Assembly: GCA_036244855.1 (NCBI GenBank)
Contig: BQKZ01015467.1
Coordinates: forward strand, 1-14,438
Source: Temnopleurus reevesii
Taxonomy: Eukaryota > Echinodermata > Echinoidea > Temnopleuroida > Temnopleuridae
Direction of reading: 5' to 3'
DNA: 14,438 nucleotides
The notes beneath the pieces are model-generated. The model was given only the letters and a program-made list of their open reading frames with translations. It did not search any database and was not told the DNA's origin. Both the position numbers and the translations under genes were made by a program. Positions 1-8,455 of this stretch are shown piece by piece. Position 1 is the first letter of the stretch. Each line of letters opens with the position of its first letter.

Positions 1-806
1 TTTTTAATGATTGTAAGTCGATACTATAATTTTTTTTTATTTTGATCTTAAATGTGCCTAAAGTTATCGTTTCTCGAACTAACACATATTCAGTAAAAAT
101 GAACTGCAAACAGCAGGTCTTCTCCGGATCGATCTCAGATGTAATGAACTCATCCTACATCATGTTCATAAGATTTGTTTATTGCAATGTTAACCGTTAT
201 TTATCAATTCATATTACTCGCACTTCAAGTATTCATAAGCATAACACTAGAAATAAACGATTTAATTTTGTAGTTCCTAAACGAAAAAGTCAAACTGGAA
301 ATTGCCTCTACTGTAATGGAATTATATTATGGAACTCCCTACCAGATCATATAAGAGCAATTAAGAACTTTCTGCATTTTGAAAAGGTGTTGAAACATAA
401 TCTTCTAAATTCGTCCTCTCCTTAACTTAGTTGATTAGACAAACTCTCATATTTATCTCCATTCTGTACGTTTGTTGAGATTATCCCTTTCTTTTTCGTT
501 GTTAGATGTTGTTTAAGATTATGTTTCATATATTTTTTTTCTGTGTTATCTGTATCTTGGTGTTATCTGCTATTCAACATGTGTTTGTCTAATAAGGTTC
601 ATATTGATGATGATTCTATGTGTTCACATTATATTCATAAGTGTAGGAAAGTTACGTAGGAATAAATACATGTATGTTTTATTTTTTTGATTGCTATGTA
701 GTCTTCTATGTTAACGTCGTGGACCCCATTGGAAATAAGCCTTGTCGGCTCTCATGGGTTATCCAGTCATGTATGTTGCTACTGACGAATAAATCAAATA
801 AAAAAT
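1..806 (+). mobile_element. 3' end of a non-LTR retrotransposon (LINE)
   Basis: 5'-truncated by the window edge. It contains the end of a reverse-transcriptase reading frame (to the stop at 423-425), a T-rich 3' untranslated region, a two-stem 3' hairpin at 725-758 (outer CCCAT/ATGGG, inner AGCC/GGCT) and an A-rich tail with AATAAATC/AAATAAAA units at about 788-806. That order is typical of CR1/L2/Jockey-like LINEs. The element lies just upstream of the first SRCR exon, so it sits in an intron or 5' flank of gene A. The exact clade and the 5' boundary cannot be read here. The 3' boundary is placed at the end of the A-rich tail. Confidence 0.7.
30..425 (+). pseudogene. LINE reverse-transcriptase C-terminal remnant
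   Basis: A single open frame of about 131 codons runs from after an in-frame stop at 27-29 to TAA at 423-425. Its second half carries the motif that closes many LINE ORF2 proteins: HNTRNK, then basic and hydrophobic residues, then a G-x(3)-LWNSLPDHIR block followed by F-x-K-x-L-K-x-x-LL. The catalytic reverse-transcriptase core is not present in the window. No initiator is needed or claimed, because this is a fragment of a longer ORF cut by the in-frame stop upstream. It is probably dead, though the visible part has no internal stop. Recognition rests on the HNTR...WNSLP pattern alone. Confidence 0.65.
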
Positions 807-925
807 AGAAGACTGGTGACGTTGTTTTGCATACCTGTGTATGTACTTTTGATTGAGGACAACGATAATTAAAACAGTCATATTGAGAGAAATGTTCAAA
901 TATTAATATCATTTTAATATTTTAG

Positions 926-1234
926 TTCGACTAGCTGAAGGGAATACCAATGCCGAGGGTAGAGTAGAGGTTCTCATCAACGGTACCTGGGGAACGATTT
1001 GTGATAATTCTTGGGATATGCTCGACGGTGATGTTGTATGCAGAACATTGGGATACCCATCTGCAGTGGATGTATTTGGCGAAGCGACGTTTGGAAGAGG
1101 TGTCGGGGAGATATTTCTCGATGATCTTCAATGCACTGGAGCTGAACGAAGCCTATTTGAATGTCATAATGGTGGCTTGGGAAATAATAATTGTCAGCAC
1201 TATGAAGATGCCGGAGTGCAGTGTGCATTAAAAG
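926..1234 (+). CDS. SRCR domain exon 1 (gene A, internal exon)
   Basis: A complete SRCR domain in one 309-nt exon. The acceptor AG is at 924-925 and the donor GT at 1235-1236 (AAAG|GTAAGA), both in phase 1, so the exon can be inserted or skipped without a frame shift. The protein runs from VRLAEG through GRVEV, GTWGTICDNSWD, DGDVVCRTLGYPSA and FGRGVGEIFLDDLQC to DAGVQC. Six cysteines are visible. Compared with group B domains, the first and fourth cysteines are absent (the positions after the GNTN turn and in LGY). One N-glycosylation sequon (NGT) lies in the GTWGT strand. SRCR domains are extracellular ligand-binding modules of scavenger receptors and secreted pattern-recognition proteins. 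The upstream exons lie outside the window or could not be found. The next recognisable exon with matching phase is at 6653. Confidence 0.9.
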
Positions 1235-1423
1235 GTAAGAGCCTCACTTTTATCACATTGATGTAGAACATCAGTGCCTTTGTTGGCAATCTACTCACCA
1301 AGTTCATCAGGATAATGCCTGTTGGAATAATGGTGTAATCGTCTTTATACAGTCACAACAGGTCCTAGCAGTGGTGTACCATGGGTCGACCCATTGGGGA
1401 GTACAGGCCATTAAATTCAAGAG
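1235..1423 (+). other. Start of the large gene A intron
   Basis: Non-coding sequence after the strong donor GTAAGA. The only structure seen is a perfect 14-base palindrome, ATGGGTCGACCCAT, at 1381-1394. No gene or known element was recognised. Confidence 0.5.
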
Positions 1424-2095
1424 CAGGTCAAATCGAAAGAGCGAAGAGACCGAGTGGAGGAGGGTGTGGAATGGGGTATACTACCCCTCACACGGTAGGG
1501 AGGAATGACATCTGACATTATATCATTCTTACAGGGGGGGGGGGGGGGGACAATGAGATGAAGACACCGAGCGGGGAGGGTATGGGAGGAAGATTTTTGC
1601 GGGAAAAAAAAACAGATTATGAAAGTTGTGTTTTCTGAACATTAAAATTCTGCACTGGAGTAACTAATGTGGAGAATGAAATCTGAACAAATATAATTGT
1701 ATAGGTCTTACCATGGATATATCAGCTCGGATACCAAGGGAAATGAGGTGGAGAAACAAACCGGGCGAGGGTGTGGGAGGTGGTATCCGAGCACGATAGG
1801 GAGATTGAAAGCTCATGATCATGATGAAAGTGGCGTTTTCTCAAGATTAAACATTCTGTACCAGAGATTGAGGCTTTATCTGTGGCGCCCAATGCAAGGA
1901 ATCAAAGAAACCGAGAGGGCATGAAGGGGGAGGAAGCTTAAGTGCCGAAGGCTCGCAGACACAGGTGGAGGGGGTCTCAGGTCACCTTCATCAGAAAGAG
2001 TTTATTTCTAGACGAACGGAGCTCAGGGTCACGTCCCTGTCATTTTGGGAATGCAATTTCTTCGTCAAGAATCCTGAAACATTCTGCATAACAAC
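1424..2095. repeat. Degenerate GA-rich repeat block
   Basis: A motif resembling ACCGAGCGGGGAGGGTGTGGG recurs near 1449, 1567, 1759 and 1910. A second motif, TTTTCTGAACATTAAAATTC and variants ending in CTGCACTGGAG or CTGTACCAGAG, recurs near 1629, 1835 and 2062. The two alternate, which implies three to four diverged copies of a unit of about 150-225 bases. A run of 16 G lies at 1534-1549. An open frame at 1697-1924 is a by-product of the purine-rich repeat and resembles no protein family I know. The repeat family is unidentified. Confidence 0.5.
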
Positions 2096-2401
2096 TTAAA
2101 AAAAGTTAATGTACATTAGAATGAAATCTAATGCCGAGGAAATCTGGAGAGAGAATTTTTTTTTGGATGCCAAAATTTAGGGGGCATATGCCTATTCATG
2201 TGCCTCTCCTTTTTATAGGATATAGCTTTGCATCTAGCAGTTTGAGGCAAAGTTTAAAAAGTAACATTGCAAAACCGCCCACTAAAAATTGAGAAAGAGT
2301 GGGGAATGTTTGATTTTACCACTCACATTCGGCTCTTTCTTCCATAGAATATGCATATTATATGCAGATAAGTGACTGTACTATACGTCTGCGAACCTTA
2401 A
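2096..2401. other. Unassigned intronic sequence
   Basis: AT-rich sequence between the GA-rich repeats and the foldback element. It ends with the TTAA at 2398-2401 that flanks the foldback element. No exon, RNA gene or repeat was recognised. Confidence 0.4.
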
Positions 2402-3571
2402 AAATAGTATTATTGGGTGGAATATTCTTTTAATCCAATGTGACACTGCCAAGAAGTATGCAACGTCGCCTTTTACGTTTGTTGATGCAAGCGGAGGAAG
2501 CGCATTTCTCAACAAACATATCTCTGAGGTGCTGATCACGTTCGTCGTCTACGTGTGACGTACTTCAGAGGTACAGTAGAAGTACTCAAACGCACTGAGG
2601 AAGTGAGTCATACACACGGATGTAGTGTGTTCATTCCCCAAATTATTAACACGTACATTGGAAGTGAGTACAAAGTACGAGCCTCTTGCGTGTAAAGTAC
2701 GTTTCAACGCAGACGTTTTTTTGCATGTTTCGCCTGTGTTACACGCACGCCTATCGAACTTACTCAGTACTTTTATCGTGCAACCTCTGAGCGTGCTCCC
2801 CGCGTCCTAATTGGCGCAGAGTGGTTGTAGAAAAAAAAACTTGTCGACCGGTTTTCAGGCTGCGTGCTCTGCTTCGTGTCTGCAACCACTAAAAAACGTA
2901 CTTCCCACGCGCGTGCAACTCACGACTTTACCCATTTTTGGACGCAGACCACACGCAGACCGCACGCACGTCCGGTTGTAAAGCCTCTCTTACAACCGGA
3001 CGTGCATGCGGTCTGCGTGTGGTCTGCTTCCAAAAAAATGGGTCAAGTGGTGAGTTGCACGTGCGTGGGAAGTACGTCTATTGGTGGTTGCAGACACGAC
3101 GCAGAGCACGCAGCCCGAAAACTGGTCGACAAGTTTTTTGCTACTTCCACTCTGCGCCAAATAGGACGCAGGGAGCACGGTCAGAGGTTGCACGATTAAA
3201 GTACTGAGTAAATGCGTTAGGCGTGCGTGTAACGCAGGCGAAACATGAAAAAACTTCTGCGTTGACATGGTTGAAGCGTACTTTACGAGCAAGAGCATCG
3301 TACTTTGCACTCACGTCCAATGCACGCGTTAACAATATGGGGAATGAGCACACTACATTCGTGTGTATGACTTACTTCCACAGTGCGTGGTGAGTACTTC
3401 TACTGTACCTCTGAAGTACGTCACACGCAGACGACGAACGTGATCAGCACCTCAGAAAAGTGTGTTGGGAAATGCGCTTCCTCCGCTTGCATTAATGTAA
3501 AAGGCGACGATGCATACTTCTTAGCAGTGTCACATTGGATGAAAAGAATATTCCACCCAATAATACTATCT
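2402..3571. mobile_element. Foldback element: two ~580-bp inverted arms around a 10-base loop
   Basis: The left arm (2402-2980) and right arm (2991-3571) are inverted copies, with identity that looks close to 90 percent by eye. The centre is a perfect inverted pair, TCCGGTTGTA (2971-2980) and TACAACCGGA (2991-3000), around AAGCCTCTCT. The outer ends match as A(A/G)ATAGTATTATTGGG on the left and its reverse complement on the right. TTAA directly flanks both ends (2398-2401 and 3572-3575), consistent with a 4-bp target duplication. Many short open frames arise on both strands and mirror each other, as expected for a palindrome. The arms are rich in CGCACG, GTACTTC and ACTTAC words. No transposase is present, so the element is non-autonomous. 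It resembles sea-urchin foldback/TU-type elements in layout only. Confidence 0.85.
2971..3000. repeat. Central hairpin of the foldback element
   Basis: A perfect 10-base stem (TCCGGTTGTA with TACAACCGGA) closes over a 10-base loop. Outward from it the pairing continues with very few mismatches for at least 25 more bases (CGCAGACC/GGTCTGCG words). The loop word AGCCTCTCT recurs in reverse complement (AGAGAGGCT) at the end of the related element near 5490. Confidence 0.9.
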
Positions 3572-3575
3572 TTAA

Positions 3576-3829
3576 TAGGAGCAAAAGAGTCACGTGGAGA
3601 GAACAATTTGAGGAAAATAGAATAACTAATATGCAGGTAGAAATAAAGTGAAAATCTGGGGAAAAGAATATAATACACCAAATTGCCAAATTGAATGATG
3701 TCATCAAAGAATTATGCGCTCTTTATTTTGTTCATGTTCAGAAAATTGAACCGTTATTTCATCGAATGCATTTTTTTCAGAACCTAAACCGACTTTATAT
3801 TCTCATATGTTATGCTCACCCTCTTGTTA
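3576..3829. other. Unassigned intronic sequence
   Basis: AT-rich sequence between the foldback element and the next LINE tail. The open frame at 3691-3975 runs into LINE tail sequence and has no recognisable protein features. Confidence 0.4.
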
Positions 3830-4021
3830 TATCTTTTCAATTCACTTCAATTCAAAATAACATTTATGTTTTCCTTCAACAAACAATTTCTGGATACATC
3901 AATACAATATTCAAAATAGAAAATCAAATGTCAATAATATACAGAAATAGCATAAACAAAATACATACAAATTAAAGGAAAGGGCGCAGATCCAGAAGGC
4001 GAAGCCTGTGTTGGGAGCGCC
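3830..4021 (-). mobile_element. LINE 3' tail, minus strand
   Basis: Read on the minus strand, this is a two-stem hairpin followed by an AT-rich stretch and a terminal run of GAATT-like units at about 3830-3855. The outer stem pairs GGCGC (3983-3987) with GCGCC (4017-4021). The inner stem pairs AGGC (3997-4000) with GCCT (4004-4007) over a 3-base loop. This matches the 3' ends of the other LINE tails in the window. No ORF part is preserved. The 5' boundary beyond the hairpin is unclear. Confidence 0.55.
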
Positions 4022-4604
4022 AATATATTAAACAATTAAATCTAATTAAATAAAATATATTAAGTTTGGCAATATCTTATATTTCTTGTTACTCAATTAT
4101 CTTAGAAAATGATAAAAAGTCTATTTCAAATAGAGATGTGGACAAGCATATGACTACATTTATATCATCAAGAAATCATAATTAAATTTCCTGGGGAAAT
4201 ACCAATTTGATGGTAAAAGGTAATGTTGTATACCTTTAATGTAAAGAAATTGTTAGCTGTTCACTTAAGGCATCAAATTAGCATATATCTAATGTTTTTC
4301 ATCTGATCAAAACTTCCAGACTTTCTTGTTGGTTTTATTTTTTTTTATCTACATGTATTTATCTATTTACGTTTTTATTTTGTATACAGGTCCCAAACAA
4401 AAGATCAGCAAATTTTCTGTTTGGCGGTATAGTCCTGATAATACAATGAAATGACACAGAAAGCATTATTTTTTTTCTGGGCCAAACAAATACAGCTTGG
4501 ATTAAAAGCAAAACAATCAGACGAACATATAAAAAATAGTTTGAAGCAAAACGGACGACAAATAAGGAAGTTATGAAGTTTATGTAACTCAACAATTATT
4601 TTTA
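4022..4604. other. Unassigned AT-rich intron
   Basis: About 580 bases with long A and T runs. No exon with SRCR or CTLD features, no RNA gene and no recognised repeat. Minus-strand open frames at 4359-4611 are low-complexity and were not accepted. Confidence 0.4.
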
Positions 4605-4885
4605 CATGCAAATTGGCAAGTTTTAGTCACGTGATGCGCTTCTCTGCAGATAGTTTATTATATCTCATTACTATAAAAACCCTGTATTTCGACCCTTTCA
4701 CCGAAAGAAGGACTTCTTTTTTATTCCATAAATACATGGGTGCAGGTGCATGTAATGATTCAACGTTTTGGATGTATTAAAAAGTCTGCATTTGTGGGTT
4801 AAAGCGGATGCTAAGAAGCCCAATATGTTATGAGAACAGTATAACATACGTCATAACACGTGACTACAATTTGCCAATTCGCATG
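4605..4885 (+). mobile_element. Short inverted-repeat element (MITE), family 1, copy 1
   Basis: The ends are imperfect inverted repeats of about 40 bases. The left end begins CATGCAAATTGGCAAG and continues to TAGTCACGTGATG (4605-4636). The right end runs from CATACGTCATAACACGTGAC to TTTGCCAATTCGCATG (4845-4885). The core shares GATTCAACGTTTTGG and GGGTTAAAGCGGATGCTAA with a second copy at 9537-9820, which lies in the opposite orientation. The element is too short to encode a transposase. Target duplication is not obvious. Confidence 0.65.
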
Positions 4886-5147
4886 GAAATCACTTTTCAG
4901 TTATATTATTGAAGTATGTCCGATTTAGTTCAAACGTTTTCAAATGTTTTTCTGATTTGTATACTTTTTAATACAAGCTATATAGATTGTCCTTGCCTAG
5001 GCTCATTCATGTTTTCCGATTTCCTCACACTCTTTTCGTCAGTTTATTACTATAATTTTCATTATCATCATCTTCATTATTTTACGACTGTTAAAACTGT
5101 TATTTTTAGGTTTGCTCGTTTTCAAATTGCGATTATCTATCCAATTT
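4886..5147. other. Unassigned intronic sequence
   Basis: AT-rich spacer between two repeat elements. The open frame at 4916-5149 has no conserved features. Nothing else recognised. Confidence 0.4.
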
Positions 5148-5510
5148 GACGCACGATTGTCTTGCGTAACACTTACATGGTGAGTACTTCTCACTTACTT
5201 CGTAAGTACGATTTTTGACAAGGGCACTCCTCACTTGCCACTCACGTACGATTGTCCCACTTATTGAGTGCACTAGAAGTAGAGCTCGTGCGTGCAACTT
5301 ACTTCTTCCTACTTCCAAAAAGGCGCACAGACCACGTGCGGGACGCACTCTTCGAGCAAGACGCACGTAGTTATTAAGTACTTCCCACTTACTTCTGCTC
5401 GAATTTGGAATTCACTCTGCGTCCACTCTGCGCTTTCCAGAAATTGCGAAGGCGCACGTCTTCAAAAGACGCACGCCCGGTTGTAAGAGAGGCTTAAGAG
5501 AGGCTTTATG
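5148..5510. repeat. Relative of the foldback element (single arm)
   Basis: GC-richer than its surroundings and built of the same words as the arms of the 2402-3571 element: TGGTGAGTACTTCT, CGTGCAACT, GCACAGACCACGTGCG, ACTCTGCG and, at the end, CGCACGCCCGGTTGTAAGAGAGGCTT, which corresponds to the centre of the foldback element. Only one arm-like half is present, with no inverted partner. The end carries a short tandem duplication of AGAGAGGCTT(A/T). It may be a diverged or half-deleted member of the same family. The boundaries are approximate. Confidence 0.55.
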
Positions 5511-5513
5511 CTA

Positions 5514-5989
5514 ACAAAAAATGTAAAAATCTATTCCCCATATAATGCAAATAAAATAGACAACCTTACTAGAAGACGTCACTCTCAGTTCCGTTAGGGC
5601 ATGTTTTTTAAAATAATTTCATGGCACATCGTGTAGTGGCCATTAGGTTTTGAGAATGGGCAATATAATTCCAAATAGTTATCGTTCTTGATTACAGAAA
5701 CTAATCCTGACATATTTTGTAACATTTTTCTTCATACGGCCAGTGCATAAAATTTAAACGTGTGTCCTGAATGTTGCCTACTTTAAACAGTTTCAAATAC
5801 TCTATGAAAACGTTATTGTCTACTTTGTAAACTGTGATATAGGGGTTAAATTCTATCAAATCTATTAATTGTAGCAAAATGATTAATTAATAACTTCCCC
5901 TCTCGTCAATGTACATATTATTATTATTACTATCGTGTGTTTTATTTTTCAATTTGAGTATTTAACAGTTTTCAATGCTAATAGTATTC
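5514..5989. other. Unassigned AT-rich intron
   Basis: No exon, RNA gene or clear repeat. It may include the 5' part of the LINE 3' untranslated region that ends at 6157. Confidence 0.4.
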
Positions 5990-6157
5990 GATTTTAGTAG
6001 CCTATAGTATCCTATAGGGATATTGTTTGTACATTTGTATATTTGTATATATTGTTATATTTGTTGTTTGCAAACAGGGCCTCTGGAAGACCACCAAACT
6101 GGTGAAATGAGCCACCCTGTATAAATATCAGAATTATAAATAAATAAATAAATCAAA
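5990..6157 (+). mobile_element. LINE 3' tail, plus strand
   Basis: A T/TA-rich stretch is followed by a two-stem hairpin. The outer stem pairs ACAGGG (6074-6079) with CCCTGT (6115-6120). The inner stem pairs CACCA (6092-6096) with TGGTG (6100-6104) over AAC. A (TAAA)n microsatellite tail ends near 6157. This is the usual 3' end of CR1/L2-type LINEs. The duplicated intron block begins about 37 bases downstream. The 5' limit is arbitrary. Confidence 0.65.
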
Positions 6158-6652
6158 AGTGAGTCTATATTGCAATATATATGGCATGGGAGTGAAGATA
6201 ACAATTATAACCGTACTTGAAAGACAATGCATAATTTGTAGTAAATGTATAAGACCGAATAAATGTTATATACAACGAAAAATGGTTTCAGAAATTGTAT
6301 CGATATGCATAAAAGAAATAGGCCATCACAAAGCACAGTGTAATAAGAAAAAAACCCTCCTCACACCAATGCAGACAATGGCTGGCGACGGAAGCGGATA
6401 CGTGCAGTGCTAAGGTGAATTATCTATTGCATAGTGCGAGAAGGCAAGAAATTGAACAGCTCGCCTTCGCGTTACACGCCTATTTCCTACATTCGTCCAC
6501 CCAAATTCGCATGAGTGTTAGGGTTTTTTTTAAAGTGAAAAATAGGGGTAGGGTTTAAGTAAAAGAAAAAGCAACATAAATAGTTTATTTGGTACATCTT
6601 GCATGCTTGATCAAAATGTTTTTTTTTTTTGTGGGGGTGTTTTTTCTTTCAG

Positions 6653-6961
6653 TTCGTCTCGTTAATGGTAATGGCCGCTTTGAAGGTCGAGTAGAGGTTT
6701 ATCATGATGGTGCTTGGGGAACAGTTTGTGATAGGGGCTGGGATCAACGTGATGGAGACGTTGTCTGTAGATCACTCGGATCTCCTGGTGCCATTGTCAC
6801 ACTCAGACGAGCGGCGTATGGTGTAGGAACAGGTGATATCATTCTAGATGACGTTGGATGCAATGGCGACGAACGGAGTATCTTCGATTGCTCTCATCGC
6901 GGTCCAGTGGTGCATGATTGCAGACACCATCATGACGCAGGAGTAAGGTGTAGAGCAACTG
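6653..6961 (+). CDS. SRCR domain exon 2 (gene A)
   Basis: A 309-nt SRCR exon with acceptor AG at 6651-6652 after a T-rich tract and donor GT at 6962-6963 (ACTG|GTATAG), phase 1 on both sides. The domain runs VRLVNGNG, GRVEVYHDGAWGTVCDRGWD, DGDVVCRSLGSPGA, GTGDIILDDVGC, SIFDCSHRG, DAGVRC. Six cysteines are present. The acidic pair often used for metal binding (CDD in SRCR3) reads CDR here. The frame is open for 21 codons before the exon and yields a hydrophobic run (MFFFFVGVFFLS), but that is the polypyrimidine tract and not a signal peptide. Its closest relative is the gene B exon at 11834, with 84 of 103 residues the same by hand count. It may be the last coding exon of gene A (see the tail entry at 6962-7044) or may splice on. 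Confidence 0.88.
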
Positions 6962-7044
6962 GTATAGTAGTTTTTTTCATTGATAAACACTCGCTCACCC
7001 AAGATAATTATAAAGGCCTAATTCTAACACCTATGCAGGATTGA
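6962..7044 (+). other. Possible read-through 3' end of gene A
   Basis: If the weak-looking GTATAG donor at 6962 is not used, the SRCR frame continues for 27 codons (GIVVFFIDKH...TPMQD) to TGA at 7042-7044. This extension corresponds to intron sequence in the duplicate copy, where the frame stops after only three codons. That argues against long-term selection on it. An AATAAA at 7206-7211 could serve as the polyadenylation signal before gene B begins. Splicing to an unseen exon remains possible, but fewer than 500 bases separate it from the gene B start. Confidence 0.35.
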
Positions 7045-7205
7045 GCTTGGACGATTCGAAGGAGGGGGGGGNTACAGGGGACTCCACATTGGGAATATTT
7101 TAGGAGTAAAATGCATATTTCAAGCTTTAACAGGCCGCTTTACTAGTCTTGAACGTTCAAACTACCGGATGAACTGGTCCCTGGTCACGAAAATCTACCT
7201 CGCGA

Positions 7206-7211
7206 AATAAA
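7206..7211 (+). promoter_or_regulatory. Candidate poly(A) signal for gene A
   Basis: AATAAA, 162 bases after the read-through stop and 217 bases before the TATA box of gene B. The position suits a gene A terminator. In AT-rich DNA the hexamer also arises by chance. Confidence 0.3.
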
Positions 7212-7216
7212 TTTCC

Positions 7217-7308
7217 AAACCAGTTTAGATGTCTACTTTCCACTGGTCCCGTTCAGACCTGTTGTTAAACTAGTTTCTGTTAAACTGGTTTTCGTTAGAG
7301 TGGTTTAA
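7217..7308. repeat. Inverted and tandem AAACTGGTTT-type repeats
   Basis: AAACCAGTTTA (7217-7227) is the exact reverse complement of TAAACTGGTTT (7281-7291). Around the second arm, three imperfect 15-base tandem units occur (GTTAAACTAGTTTCT, GTTAAACTGGTTTTC, GTTAGAGTGGTTTAA). Further ACTGGTCCC words lie upstream (7170-7256). This looks like a small mobile element or its remnant in the gene A/B spacer. No family was assigned. Confidence 0.5.
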
Positions 7309-7422
7309 CTCTGGAGGTATGAACAGGGTCTTAGATAGTTGGAATCTAGTTTGCATACATTGGTTGTTGCTATATCGGGCCAGCCCAAACACATTTTCGG
7401 GTTGCCAAGAGCAATATTCATG

Positions 7423-7428
7423 TATAAA
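7423..7428 (+). promoter_or_regulatory. TATA box of gene B
   Basis: TATAAA lies 56 bases before the chosen ATG at 7484. Transcription would be expected to begin near 7453-7458, giving a 5' leader of about 25-30 bases. Together with the Kozak-like context AAGATGG it supports 7484 as a true gene start and not an internal exon. Inferred from sequence only. Confidence 0.5.
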
Positions 7429-7483
7429 GTGTGCCTACAATTTACATTTATTTCATTATCGCATTCTAGAGAACTATACGAAG

Positions 7484-7738
7484 ATGGGCAGAGGACGCAT
7501 GTTGCTGGTTTTGACACTTTGTTTGTCACTATACCGTATGGCAGAGTGTTGTCCATCTAATTGGACATACTTTGAAGACAGTTGCTACCGGTTATTTGAC
7601 CAGGAACACCATCATGCTGCTGCAGAAGGGAGATGCACAAAGGAACTCCCAGGTGCTCATTTAGTCTCTATTCACTCCCAGGAGGAAAACGATTTCATCA
7701 AAGACACTATACTCAGTGAAATTGCCACTGACGATGGG
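7484..7738 (+). CDS. Gene B exon 1: signal peptide and first half of a C-type lectin-like domain
   Basis: 85 codons from ATG (context AAGATGG, A at -3 and G at +4) to GGG|GTGAGT, donor at 7739-7740, phase 0. Residues 1-22 form a signal peptide: basic MGRGR, then the hydrophobic LLVLTLCLSL. After it comes the classic long-form CTLD start CPSNWTYFEDSCYRLF with the extra N-terminal cysteine pair, then GRCTKE with the first core cysteine, HLVSIHSQEENDFI (helix 2 region) and an acidic end. An NWT sequon is present. The frame is open upstream to 7319. A phase-1 acceptor at 7468-7469 (CATTCTAG|A) could join this exon to an upstream exon, but the signal peptide and TATA box favour a start here. The second half of the domain lies 3.4 kb downstream at 11121. 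Confidence 0.88.
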
Positions 7739-8268
7739 GTGAGTGTTCCATTGAATGTTCTATGCGTTTGGGTTTCATTTTTTTTTTTATCAATAGACCA
7801 ACATATTCAAATTTATTCACGTCTGCCCCAAATCAAGCTGTGTCTTCGGCTGTCAGAAAATAATGAGAGTACAATAGTCAGAATGCCACTTGTTAACGTT
7901 GTAGGTTGGACAATCATTGTAGCTTGACCAACCTAGCAACACCCACTCCGTGATATTCACATTCCTTCTATTTAAATATCACTATTTCATAGCAGATGGA
8001 CAAATCGTTGAAAAAGACGTGTGCATATAAGTTGAATACATTATGATAGTGGTATATTGCATAGATGTATTTTTTTCTATCCATTTATTCACTTCATTAT
8101 CCTTCATTCCTCCTCATTCATTTACACTTTGATGAAAGAACAATATATGATGGAAAAAAAGATCGAACAAATCTAGGTAAAGTATAAACGATAAACTAAT
8201 AAGAAATAGAATTACATACGAAAACAGGGGGCTTAGAAGGATGTAGAAATTCCACGAATGCTATGTAG
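7739..8268 (+). other. Start of the 3.4-kb CTLD intron
   Basis: Donor GTGAGT followed by AT-rich sequence. No second lectin exon, RNA gene or recognised repeat. The frame of exon 1 continues into the intron to a TGA at 7925, but resembles no protein. Confidence 0.5.
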
Positions 8269-8273
8269 ATTTA

Positions 8274-8455
8274 CTAATAGGAGTCAATCAAGGGAGATTG
8301 TGAAATCTATCACCAAAAATAAAGCCTTCTCGTCCTCTGTTCCTATTTCTTTAAAAATGACACCAAGTGTGTTGATGATAGATTTAATCTATATTTTGCA
8401 AATGGTGGTAGAGATTTGATAAAACTTCTAATAATGTTATCTAGACTCCTATTAG
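8274..8455. repeat. 182-bp imperfect inverted repeat
   Basis: CTAATAGGAGTC (8274-8285) is the exact reverse complement of GACTCCTATTAG (8444-8455). Inside, AAATCTATCACC on the left resembles the complement of GGTGGTAGAGATTTG on the right, so weaker pairing continues inward. It could be a small MITE or a chance hairpin. No target duplication was seen. Confidence 0.4.

Larger units (their letters stand above)
6194..7071 (+). repeat. Segmental duplication, copy A (intron + SRCR exon + intron)
   Basis: Matches 11366-12234 in the same orientation. Shared landmarks in order are GAAGATAACA(A/T)TTATAACCG, CTCACACCAATGC(A/G)GACAATGG, GCATAGTGCGAGAAGGC, CACGCCTATTTCCT, ATTCGCATGAGTGT, the whole 309-nt SRCR exon, and the post-exon sequence with ATTGATAAA and CTATG(C/T)AGGATTG, ending near a G-run. 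Because introns and exon are both alike, this is a DNA-level duplication between gene A and gene B. Confidence 0.85.

Noticed and set aside
1381..1394. 14-base palindrome ATGGGTCGACCCAT
   Set aside because: Noted but isolated; a single short palindrome in a 14-kb window is not enough to claim a site.
2864..3310. Overlapping open frames on both strands encoding similar peptides (SATT...TSHARATH)
   Set aside because: They are mirror images produced by the palindrome of the foldback element. No start context, codon pattern or family match supports a gene.
6589..6652. Apparent hydrophobic signal peptide before SRCR2
   Set aside because: It begins at a non-ATG codon and the hydrophobic run is the T-rich polypyrimidine tract of the acceptor at 6651-6652. 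The duplicated copy at 11760-11833 shows the same intron layout.
7319..7483. Longer N-terminus for the lectin gene from the ATG at 7319
   Set aside because: It would bury the signal peptide inside the protein and place the start upstream of the TATA box at 7423. The ATG at 7484 has a better context.
7739..7927. Continuation of the lectin frame to the stop at 7927
   Set aside because: Begins exactly at a GTGAGT donor, contains a long T-run (FFFL), and the missing half of the domain is found in matching phase at 11121.
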